DNA of 26,862 nt from Leptolinea sp. UBA4782 (GTDB lineage: Bacteria > Chloroflexota > Anaerolineae > Anaerolineales > Anaerolineaceae): NCBI GenBank assembly GCA_002403095.1, contig DHHC01000018.1:1-26862 (forward strand), written 5' to 3'. Shown here one piece after another: positions 15,395-23,005 of the stretch. The notes under the pieces are model-generated. The model saw only the letters and a program-made list of their open reading frames with translations, made no database searches and was not told the origin of the DNA. Each line of letters begins with the position of its first letter. Position 1 is the stretch's first letter. Made by a program: the position numbers and the translations under genes.

Positions 15395-16396
15395 TTACAC
15401 CCTTAACCGGGATTTGATCTTTTTTGCATTCAGCTCCCACCAGCCGATCGTATCCGCCAGGGTTTCAGCCAGGCTGCGCGGCTGGTAGCCCAATTCTTGG
15501 CGGGCTTTGTCGGAACTGATGTCCGAGTTGCTGGCCAGGGTTTCGAGCGAGTAACGCGTGAATTTTGGCCGTGTATGGGTCATCTTATAGTATTTCTCTG
15601 CCAGCACGGCTGCAAAATTTGCCAGTTTGGGCGGAAGCACGATAATGGGGGAGTAAGCGCCTACCAGTTTTTTCACCATCCGCACCAGGAATTTAACCTG
15701 GACCCGTGTCCCGCCAAGAATATAAGTATGTCCGGGTTTTCCCCTGGTCAGGGCAAGGATGTGGCCTTTGGCCACATCGCGCACATCCACAAAATCAAAA
15801 GCGCCCTCAACCACAATACTTCCAGTTTTCTTCATCCAGGAGATGAACATTTCCCCCAGCTCCGAACGCCGGTAATCATAAGGGCCGATTACACCGGTAG
15901 GGCAGACGATCACCGCGTTCAGCCCTTCATTTACTGCCTTCATCACCTCCAGGGAGGCTTCAGCCTTGGTGGAGTCGTACATCCCGGCTGGATTATTCAC
16001 ATCAAAAGGTTGGGTTTCATCGATCACTGTGCCGATCGGTGGACGCGCCAGCGCATGAATGGAGCTGGTATAAATAAACCTCTTAATTCCGCAGGTTTTT
16101 GCTGCATCGAGCATGTTCCTGGTGCCTTCTACGTTCACGCGCCGCAGCAGAGCTTCGCTCCCGGGGCTGATTGCTACCAGGGCAGCCATGTGGAAAACCG
16201 CTTCCACACCCTGCATTGCCTGCACAACCGATGCTTTATCAAGGATATTGCCTTCAACTATTTCTATGCCCAGGTTTTCAATAGATTGCCGGTCTTCACC
16301 AGGCAATACCAGTGCCCGCACAGTATTCCCCTGGTCAACCAGTTCCCTGACGAGAACATTCCCCAAATGCCCCGCTGCACCTGTGACTAATATCAC
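15395..16396 (-). CDS. NAD(P)-dependent epimerase/dehydratase (extended SDR)
   Basis: The 333-residue product is an extended short-chain dehydrogenase. GAAGHLG (6-12) is the nucleotide-binding motif. The catalytic triad is Ser111/Ser112 in YTSSIHA, Tyr140 and Lys144 (YDSTK). VVCPTGVIGPYDY-like residues after the catalytic Lys (VIVCPTGVIGPYDYR) and DFVDVRDVAKGHILAL are typical. It resembles dihydroflavonol-4-reductase-like and hopanoid-associated (HpnA-type) epimerases, but the substrate is not determined. The start is GTG at 16396, preceded by GAGGGAGA at good spacing. The gene converges with GH42 at a shared terminator and diverges from the LIM peptidase gene. The 208-base gap to that gene holds a direct repeat TGACAGCG (16514-16521, 16541-16548) but no clear promoter. 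Confidence 0.92.
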   Translation of the reverse strand: MILVTGAAGHLGNVLVRELVDQGNTVRALVLPGEDRQSIENLGIEIVEGNILDKASVVQAMQGVEAVFHMAALVAISPGSEALLRRVNVEGTRNMLDAAKTCGIKRFIYTSSIHALARPPIGTVIDETQPFDVNNPAGMYDSTKAEASLEVMKAVNEGLNAVIVCPTGVIGPYDYRRSELGEMFISWMKKTGSIVVEGAFDFVDVRDVAKGHILALTRGKPGHTYILGGTRVQVKFLVRMVKKLVGAYSPIIVLPPKLANFAAVLAEKYYKMTHTRPKFTRYSLETLASNSDISSDKARQELGYQPRSLAETLADTIGWWELNAKKIKSRLRV

Positions 16397-16604
16397 TTTT
16401 TCTCCCTCACTGTGAAAAAATCAATTCGCACAGACTGGATTCTAGATGATAGGGTAGGCGCCTGTCATGTGCCTAAAGATAGATTTTTTAGCTATGACCT
16501 CGCTCATATATGCTGACAGCGCCTGCTCCATTCCTGCAGGTGACAGCGGATGCATAGTAAAATCAGGCCATGTGTTATTACGATCTCAGGAAATGGATAC
16601 TGCC

Positions 16605-17696
16605 ATGCTGACCTGTGCCGGCTGCGGCAAGCCCGTTTTCGCGGCATACATAAAAGCTATGCGCAAGATATGGCATGCGGACTGCTTCCGCTGCGCAGGC
16701 TGCGGAATGCCCATCCGCGAATCCGGTTTCAAGACAAAGGCGGGCAAACCCTACCACGTGGCTTGCTACCAGCATATCTTTGCCCCAATCTGCCCTACCT
16801 GCGGCAAACCGGTGACCGGCGAACATATCCAGGCACTGCGTCACATGTACCACCCCGACCACTTTATGTGCACTGCCTGCGGGAAACCAATCCACACCCG
16901 TCAGTTCCACGTGCATGACGGCAAACCATACTGTAAAGCCGACTACACGCGTTTATTCAGCCTGATCTGCAGCGTATGCGGACAACCGATTACCGGTACT
17001 TACCAGCTGGACGCAGCCGGCAACATGGTTTGCAGCAAGCGCGACCGGTCCCACCGCCTGTGCATTTCGTGCGGCAAGCTTATCCAATCCCAACATAACG
17101 GTGGTGGAAAATATTTTTCCAGCACGCACTCGGTCTGCAATACCTGCCTGGCTACAGCAGTCATAGACCCAGCAGATGCCGCCTGTCTTTTTGCTGAAGT
17201 CTGCCTCTACCTGGCAGAATACAATCTGAATGTCGATCCCCGTAAGGTTCCCTTAAAGCTGGTGAGCATGGCAGAGTTGCGCCGCAGCCATGCCAGACAG
17301 TCTCCCAGCCGTCCGCATGGGTTGACCCTCGTGCGGGAAAGCAGCATGCCTGGGATGCCCTTGACGCGCGAGGTAACTTATATCCTGGCGCTGACAAGCC
17401 TGCCGCGCGTGCACCTGGGTATGGTGCTGGCCCACGAGGCCATGCATGCCTGGATGTTTACGAACAACTTTCCCCGGCTGACGCCAAGGGTGGAGGAAGG
17501 CCTGTGCGAGCTAGCTGCCGCACTGTGGCTTGAAAAGCATACTGACCCGCTGGCTGTACACCTGCTTGAGAACATGCATAAGAACCGCTCCCGGACCTAC
17601 GGTTCAGGTTTCCGTGCTGCCCGCAAGGCATTCAGTAAAATGGGGATGGGCGGTTTACTGGATTATGTGAGAAAGAATCGCAAACTTCCAGGATAA
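16605..17696 (+). CDS. LIM-domain protein with DA1-like metallopeptidase domain
   Basis: The 363-residue product joins LIM zinc fingers to a DA1-like peptidase. LIM1 has Cys4, Cys7, His24, Cys27, Cys30, Cys33, Cys54 and His57. LIM2 has Cys63, Cys66, His83, His86, Cys89, Cys92, Cys110 and Asp113. A third unit with CxxC pairs (122/125, 153/156, 178/181) is degenerate. The C-terminal half carries SLPRVHLGMVLAHEAMHAWM, with the zinc motif HEAMH at 277-281, then RLTPRVEEGLCELAAALWLE, where Glu297/298 should be the third ligand. Order and motifs match plant DA1/DAR proteins, which are ubiquitin-activated peptidases; no ubiquitin-interacting motif is seen. No signal peptide or membrane helix, so it should be cytoplasmic. 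The start is uncertain: ATG at 16605 has AGGA 13 bases upstream, with alternatives at 16593, 16572 (GTG) and 16467. The stop lies four bases from the convergent lipoprotein gene. Confidence 0.85.
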   Translation: MLTCAGCGKPVFAAYIKAMRKIWHADCFRCAGCGMPIRESGFKTKAGKPYHVACYQHIFAPICPTCGKPVTGEHIQALRHMYHPDHFMCTACGKPIHTRQFHVHDGKPYCKADYTRLFSLICSVCGQPITGTYQLDAAGNMVCSKRDRSHRLCISCGKLIQSQHNGGGKYFSSTHSVCNTCLATAVIDPADAACLFAEVCLYLAEYNLNVDPRKVPLKLVSMAELRRSHARQSPSRPHGLTLVRESSMPGMPLTREVTYILALTSLPRVHLGMVLAHEAMHAWMFTNNFPRLTPRVEEGLCELAAALWLEKHTDPLAVHLLENMHKNRSRTYGSGFRAARKAFSKMGMGGLLDYVRKNRKLPG

Positions 17697-17700
17697 TCCA

Positions 17701-19239
17701 TTAAGAATTGCCAGCAAGGGTGTTCACTGGTATAAGGATCTCTTCACCAACATTTAACATGTCCACTGCCAGCCCGGGGTTGGCAGTGATGATTTCTTCC
17801 AGGGTGGTATCGTATTGGAGCGCCAGCAATGGCAGGCTGTCACCCGGCATGATGATGCGGGTTACCAGGCTGCCCGGTGGCAGGTGCAAATCCTGCCTGC
17901 GCAGCACCAGGAAACTGCCTGCATCCGTGCATTCTGCTGTGCTGCAGCCCGACCAGGCGGTCCTGAGCAATCCTTCTCCCGGGCGGGCAGGATCATACAG
18001 CAGCATACGCTGGATCAGGAAAGTGCCGTCCGGCTGTTCCACGGGGACAACGCTGTAAGCAGCGGCGCCTTCGCCGCCCTCGCTTACCATGAACAGGTGA
18101 TAATACACACCATTTATGCTGCTGATCACCACGTCGCCCGGCAGCAAAGGCCAGGCCAAAAAATCAAAAGCGCCAACTGGGCTTGCATGCTCATACCGGG
18201 TAAAAACGCCATCCGCAAATTGTGCCCAGAAACGCCATTCATCATCCAGGCTGGACAAGCGAAAGCGCGGCAGTTGGAAATAAGGTGCATCTTCATCCAA
18301 TATAAGCCCGCTTTCATGCAGCAGTTGCATCACCAGGGGTCCTTCCAGGTCCTGCATGCCCCGCAAAGTGCCGGGGTAAAAGGACAGGTTATCAGCCAGC
18401 TGGCGGGTATCCTGGCCGCTACTGGTTAAAAGGCTGCCAGCAGCCTGGAGCAGCCTCTGCTTCCATGTCATCCTGCCATCAAGCTGTACATCATAAGCGG
18501 GATAACCGCTGTTGATCATCCAGCTGCACACCACAGGTCCGCCATGCCGGTCAATGCTGGGTTCGTTAAAATCAACCGGGATACCGTTGAAACCAAAGAA
18601 ATAGCCTTCCCGGCTGGTCAACTGCGCCTGGGCAGGCTCAGAAAGCTCGGCATCGCCAACCGCAATGGCATGGATATGCATGGCTGACCCGGAGAACAGT
18701 TCATCCGCATCGCGGTACCAGGCAGCAAAACCTGCTGCCCGCAAAGACCTGACCATCCGGCTCAAGTCGGATGCAACGATTGTATACGTGCCGGGGAGCA
18801 TAACAGACAGGTCCACTGCCCCGCCTCCCAGGTGGGTGCCCCAGCTGGCTGCCCCATTATCATGGTAGCTGCCCTGGGTGATAAGGGAAAGAAGGTATTG
18901 CGGATTGCCATTGAAGAGTTCAGACGCATGCTTCAGCATGATAAGGGTGCGCTGGTTTAAATACCAGCCTTCCACTTCCACCAGGCTGTAGTCTTCTACA
19001 GGAGCCAGGCAGCCGGCAGGCTCAAAATACGGATAGGGTGTGGGTGAGGAAGTGGGGTTGGGTGATGCCGTTGGGGTCGCTGTCTGGGTTGGTACTGGAA
19101 GGATAGCCGTGGTATCTGGCTGTGGAGAAACGGGCAGGGTTTCGTTACTAGCCGGTGCCCGGGTTGTGCTGCAGTCAGCCAGAGCAAACAGGAGGAAAAT
19201 GATGACAAAAAAGGCGCCTAAATTTTTATGGGTTTTCAT
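17701..19239 (-). CDS. LysM lipoprotein with M15-like peptidase region
   Basis: The 512-residue product is exported. A signal helix (9-22) ends in LADC (Cys23); Asp just before the Cys is unusual for a lipobox. A Thr/Pro/Ser-rich linker spans about 27-70. Residues 115-195 contain WGTHLGGGAVDLSV (His136, Asp143) and SGSAMHIHAIAVGD (His188, His190), resembling the SxHxxGxAxD and xH/H zinc motifs of D-Ala-D-Ala carboxypeptidases (M15). The rest of the active site is not certain. The centre (about 200-450) is unrecognised, with an NlpC-like feel in FLAWPLLPGDVVISSINGVY but no clear catalytic Cys. A LysM domain lies at about 462-507 (MPGDSLPLLALQYDTTLEEI). The role is probably cell-wall binding or trimming. 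It lies 25 bases after the kinase gene, so they likely form an operon. Confidence 0.75.
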   Translation of the reverse strand: MKTHKNLGAFFVIIFLLFALADCSTTRAPASNETLPVSPQPDTTAILPVPTQTATPTASPNPTSSPTPYPYFEPAGCLAPVEDYSLVEVEGWYLNQRTLIMLKHASELFNGNPQYLLSLITQGSYHDNGAASWGTHLGGGAVDLSVMLPGTYTIVASDLSRMVRSLRAAGFAAWYRDADELFSGSAMHIHAIAVGDAELSEPAQAQLTSREGYFFGFNGIPVDFNEPSIDRHGGPVVCSWMINSGYPAYDVQLDGRMTWKQRLLQAAGSLLTSSGQDTRQLADNLSFYPGTLRGMQDLEGPLVMQLLHESGLILDEDAPYFQLPRFRLSSLDDEWRFWAQFADGVFTRYEHASPVGAFDFLAWPLLPGDVVISSINGVYYHLFMVSEGGEGAAAYSVVPVEQPDGTFLIQRMLLYDPARPGEGLLRTAWSGCSTAECTDAGSFLVLRRQDLHLPPGSLVTRIIMPGDSLPLLALQYDTTLEEIITANPGLAVDMLNVGEEILIPVNTLAGNS

Positions 19240-19264
19240 GCCTGGATTGTTTCATCGCAGAACA

Positions 19265-20803
19265 TCAACGCACTTCGATCTCGACGGAAAGCTGCAAACC
19301 TGATATCAGGTTGCCTTCACGGGTCTTCATCACCCATTCACTCTTAAATTTTCCGGGAGCGCCAGGAGCGGTCAGCGGGATGGAAACGTCAAAGACCTGC
19401 CCCGGCACGACCTCGATGGCGATGGGGAATTCCTGCTCATCCCCCATCAGGTCTCCCCCCAGGAAAACCAGCCTGGCATCCTTTTCGAGGGTGCAATTGC
19501 TGACGTTCTGCAGCCGCCAGGTTTTTATGAACGGGCTTCCGGGGGAGAATACCGACCCGTCCGGTACGGTGATGTCCTGCAGGTAGGAGACCAACACACA
19601 GGTGTAATTGCCTTTTTCAATGGGGGTTTTACTGGCGTTCATAGCGATACGGGTTGCCGTTGGGGCATATGGTTTCAGGGTGCTGGTTGGAAAAGGCGTA
19701 ACCGCCGGTAACAGCAGGCTGGCAGCCTGGGTTTGTTCAGCCCGGATCGTGCCCTGGATTGCTCCTGGTTCAGTTTCCGTTACGGCAGCTGTAAGGGTTG
19801 GAGGTACAGCCGGCATTGGGGTTTGCTGGATCGCCCGGCGTGAAAGCCCCAGGGCAACCAGCAGGATAAGTACAGCAGCCAGCACCAGGAATGACAGGAG
19901 CATAGACCTGGGCGGCATAATGGATGCAGGGTTGGTTTTTACACTCGGGCCAGGTTTTTTCTTCACCAGCACCGCTGCCGGGCGCGGCCTGGGCGCCATA
20001 CTTTGCTGCTGTGTAAGGGCTGCCTTGAAATGCTCCATGCGCTGAAAACGGTCTGAGGGTACTGGTTCCATCGCTTTGAGGATGGCCGCATCCAGCGCTG
20101 GCGATACCAGCGGATTGACCTGGCGGGGAGAAACCAGGGGCACCCGCAGGGTACGCTGGATACTCTCAACCGGTTCCTGGTTGGTAACCAGGGTGTACAA
20201 GGTTGCCCCCAGGGCGTAAATGTCGCTGCGGTTATCTGTGGTTCCCTGCCCATATTGCTCTGGCGGGGAAAAACCCGGGGTAACCGCCCTGGCTCCAATG
20301 GTGGTCTTCAGGGCAGGGTCATATACTTTTGCCACCCCGAAATCCACCAGCATGGCGGTGTTCTGGGGGGTGATGATGATGTTTTCAGGCTTCAGGTCAC
20401 GGTGGATGATGGGAGGTTTCTGCCCGTGCAGGTAAGCCAGTGCATCCGCAATTTGCAGGATCCAGGGGATCACCTGTGAGATGGGTAAAGGGGTGCCAGC
20501 CTGCTGCAGCCTGGTTTTAAGGTCCACCCCTTCGATATAATCCATTACCAGGTATTGCCCCTGCCCGGGCAGGGTAAAATGGTCGGTCACCCGGGTCAGG
20601 TTGGGATGGCGCAAGCCGGACAGGATGGTTGCTTCATGGACAAACTGGCGCTGGGCAGCTGGGCTGGTTTCGAAATTCTCCTTCAAGGCACAAACCAGGT
20701 TCAACTGCATGTCACGGACACGGTAAACCGCCCCAAATCCACCCTGACCAACCAGGCGTTCAACGCGATAGCGGTTTTGGATGACTTGGTTTACCGATAA
20801 CAT
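19265..20803 (-). CDS. Membrane Ser/Thr protein kinase with exported NBR1-type Ig-like domain
   Basis: The 512-residue product is a eukaryotic-type (PknB-like) kinase. GQGGFG (19-24), catalytic Lys41, HRDLKPEN (134-141), DFG (154-156) and SPPEQYG (activation/APE equivalent) are all present, so it should be active. A basic juxtamembrane linker leads to one membrane helix (about 300-320), then a Thr/Pro-rich exported linker. A C-terminal domain at about 405-511 contains TVPDGSVFSPGSPFIKTWRL and NVSNCTLEKDARLVFLGGD, matching the Ig-like domain known from NBR1. The same domain occurs in the lipoprotein at 25725-26753. I chose the ATG at 20803 because a TATAAT at 20828-20833 would make any longer start untranscribed. 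The gene heads an operon with the LysM lipoprotein. Confidence 0.93.
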   Translation of the reverse strand: MLSVNQVIQNRYRVERLVGQGGFGAVYRVRDMQLNLVCALKENFETSPAAQRQFVHEATILSGLRHPNLTRVTDHFTLPGQGQYLVMDYIEGVDLKTRLQQAGTPLPISQVIPWILQIADALAYLHGQKPPIIHRDLKPENIIITPQNTAMLVDFGVAKVYDPALKTTIGARAVTPGFSPPEQYGQGTTDNRSDIYALGATLYTLVTNQEPVESIQRTLRVPLVSPRQVNPLVSPALDAAILKAMEPVPSDRFQRMEHFKAALTQQQSMAPRPRPAAVLVKKKPGPSVKTNPASIMPPRSMLLSFLVLAAVLILLVALGLSRRAIQQTPMPAVPPTLTAAVTETEPGAIQGTIRAEQTQAASLLLPAVTPFPTSTLKPYAPTATRIAMNASKTPIEKGNYTCVLVSYLQDITVPDGSVFSPGSPFIKTWRLQNVSNCTLEKDARLVFLGGDLMGDEQEFPIAIEVVPGQVFDVSIPLTAPGAPGKFKSEWVMKTREGNLISGLQLSVEIEVR

Positions 20804-20827
20804 GGCAGCACGGATCCCATTAAACCC

Positions 20828-20855
20828 ATTATAAACCACCGCTTTCACCCGTCAA
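20828..20855 (-). promoter_or_regulatory. Promoter of the kinase operon
   Basis: On minus, TTGACG (20855-20850), a 16-base spacer and a perfect TATAAT (20833-20828) predict a start near 20821, about 18 nt before the kinase ATG. Confidence 0.75.
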
Positions 20856-20900
20856 ATTCCACCCGCCTGCAAAATGTTAAAGCACCATTAAATTCGATAG

Positions 20901-20928
20901 GTTAAAACAGGCAGATATTCCGTATAAT
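20901..20928 (+). promoter_or_regulatory. Promoter of the zinc-ribbon protein gene
   Basis: A perfect TATAAT at 20923-20928 has a weak -35 (GTTAAA, 20901-20906) at 16 bases. Start near 20935. It lies back-to-back with the kinase promoter in about 100 bases, so shared control is possible. Confidence 0.5.
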
Positions 20929-20953
20929 AAAACTTAGAGAGTGGAGGTATATC

Positions 20954-22828
20954 ATGAAGTGCCCAAAGTGCGACCAGGTTTATGAAGATGAAGGTTATTT
21001 TTGCCCCAATTGCGGCGCCCCGAACGAAACAATAGCCAACCCAAACCAGCCGCAGCCGGAAACATCGGCTGAATCAATCCCGGCAGCGGATCTACCCCTT
21101 GAACAGGCAGCACAGCCGCCAGCCAAGAAGAAAAGCCTGCTCTGGCTTATCCCTGTAGTGGCCGTAGTGTTGATCGGCCTGGCAGCGCTGGCGGTATTTG
21201 TGGTTGCGCCGGCGCTGGGCATCACCATTTTCGGCGGCAGGTCGAAAGGAGACGGTATTCTTGTAGGAATCACGGAAAAAAGCGATGTTACAGATGTGTA
21301 TGCGTTGAAGTTCGGTAAATCCCTGGATGACTATGAACCCATGCTGGAAGATGGCGATATGGCCACCAATAACCTGTATGAGTTCACCCCCAATGGATAC
21401 CGGGTCGTAGGGCTCTTTGGTTATGCAAGTGGTTATGTAGAAAATAGCCCATACCTGTTCTATTCTTACAACGACGATGGTGATATTGCCCTGTACCGCA
21501 ACACCCCCAATCCGAAAGAGCTGGTACCCATCTTTGAATCGGACAATAATTTCTTCGCATTATCGATGGACGGTGGAGACGTCATTTTTATCAATGAGTC
21601 TCGCAACAACAGTGAACGGTGCTATGTTTCCTTCAAAGGGGAAGAAGCTGAGCAGGTCGTAAAAGGCGACCAGTGTACCGTTGCCGCAAGCGGGCAGGTG
21701 ATCTTTACCAAAGAAATTTCTTCCGATGGCGAACTGACCGTCAAATCGTACGACATCCATGGAGAGAAGGAAGTTGTCCTGCTGGATGAAGAAAAGAATG
21801 TTCGCAACAATGCCTACGGATACAATGACCTGGGTACCCGGATTTATGCCCTGATTGATGACGGCGATACAGCCTACCTGAAACTGATCGATGCCAAGAG
21901 CGGTGAAGTAATTGCAGAAAGTGAAGAGTACAACGATATCCTTTCTTTCGACCGGGCATTTACCGGGGAGAAGATCTGGTTCATCGCCAGGAATGACGAT
22001 GACGAACTGGAATTGTACACACTGGGTGCTGAAGGTGAAACATTAATCGGAAGCGGCGAAAGCCTTTTGGCTGTATATGACCAGAAGGGCGAAAACCTGG
22101 TGTATATCGCCGGGGATGAAGACGGCAACCAGACTGTTTATGTCCACCCGGAGATGGGCGGGGATGATATAGAGGTAATGGAAGGAGAAAATCTTTCCTT
22201 TTACATGATGCTGTGGAAGAATGTTGTGCTCATTAAAGAGACTGACCTGGAAGATATGCAGGTCACCCTGTACTCGGTTAATAGTGACGGCAGCGGCCTG
22301 GCAGAATTATTCTCAGATGCCGATTACCAGATCGATTCCATCCTAAGCCCGCTGGATTCATCAAACCTGTTCATCCGCCTGATCGACGAGGATGGATTGT
22401 TCAGCCTGTATGCTACCTCTCTCGGCAGTGAAGAAGGCGAGTTCATCCTTGAAGAATGGGCAAGCTTTAATATCCTGGATATCAGCGCCAATGGTAAGAC
22501 CCTGTTGCTTTCGGGTAAAGAAGAAAGCGATGATGACCTTACCGTGTTCACTGTTGACCTGGCAGGCAGCGCACAATTGATTGAACTGGACGACGATGAC
22601 TTAACCTCGGTTAGTTCGGCCGTTTTCACTGCGGACGATCAATATGTGGTTTACAACGTAAAGACCGGTACAGACTATGATGATTATGAAATCCGCAAGG
22701 TCAAAACCGGGGGCGAAGAAGATGTTGAATTGCTGTATGAAGAAGCTGTGCTGCTGGATGTTGAGTGGAAAGTGATGGATAACTTCGACAGCTACAATTA
22801 CTTCCTATCTCCAGTCACAGTCTATTAA
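20954..22828 (+). CDS. Zinc-ribbon membrane protein with acidic exported beta-propeller-like domain (paralogue 1)
   Basis: The 624-residue product starts with a zinc ribbon (Cys3, Cys6, Cys17, Cys20: MKCPKCDQVY then YFCPNCGAPN). A Pro/Ala/Gln linker ends in KKK, then a single helix (about 62-92). The basic residues before the helix predict an inside N-terminus and an outside C-terminus. The exported part (98-624) is very acidic and repeats strands such as LYSVNSDGSGLAELF and ISANGKTLLLSGKEE, a TolB/WD40-like propeller pattern, though no family can be named. GGAGGT precedes the ATG. It aligns along its whole length with the next gene but lacks that protein's C-terminal domains. It is divergent from the kinase. 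Confidence 0.8.
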   Translation: MKCPKCDQVYEDEGYFCPNCGAPNETIANPNQPQPETSAESIPAADLPLEQAAQPPAKKKSLLWLIPVVAVVLIGLAALAVFVVAPALGITIFGGRSKGDGILVGITEKSDVTDVYALKFGKSLDDYEPMLEDGDMATNNLYEFTPNGYRVVGLFGYASGYVENSPYLFYSYNDDGDIALYRNTPNPKELVPIFESDNNFFALSMDGGDVIFINESRNNSERCYVSFKGEEAEQVVKGDQCTVAASGQVIFTKEISSDGELTVKSYDIHGEKEVVLLDEEKNVRNNAYGYNDLGTRIYALIDDGDTAYLKLIDAKSGEVIAESEEYNDILSFDRAFTGEKIWFIARNDDDELELYTLGAEGETLIGSGESLLAVYDQKGENLVYIAGDEDGNQTVYVHPEMGGDDIEVMEGENLSFYMMLWKNVVLIKETDLEDMQVTLYSVNSDGSGLAELFSDADYQIDSILSPLDSSNLFIRLIDEDGLFSLYATSLGSEEGEFILEEWASFNILDISANGKTLLLSGKEESDDDLTVFTVDLAGSAQLIELDDDDLTSVSSAVFTADDQYVVYNVKTGTDYDDYEIRKVKTGGEEDVELLYEEAVLLDVEWKVMDNFDSYNYFLSPVTVY

Positions 22829-23005
22829 TCGTGGGATAGGTTATGGAGGAGAAAACCAAGATTCGTGCTTAAAATAGTTGCCGGGTGCTGCTTTTAGGGT
22901 TACACTTTATTCACCCGAATGCATCCGGCAGCTTGTATCCCCTGATTTTAATGCTCTACCATTCATAATTGCCAATATTTTTTAACCCTTGATGGAGGAA
23001 GAAAT

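Noticed and set aside
15497..16390. A 297-codon open frame on plus inside the SDR gene
   Set aside because: The minus frame has full SDR motifs and a good start; the plus frame is Cys/His-rich by chance and lacks any family pattern.
16467..16604. N-terminal extension of the LIM peptidase
   Set aside because: The extra 46 codons have no family pattern, no signal peptide and no ribosome site at 16467; the LIM finger begins right after the chosen start.
22879..22930. Hairpin TGCCGG/CCGGCA between the tandem paralogues
   Set aside because: The stem is only six pairs with a large irregular loop and no T-run follows; not enough for a terminator.
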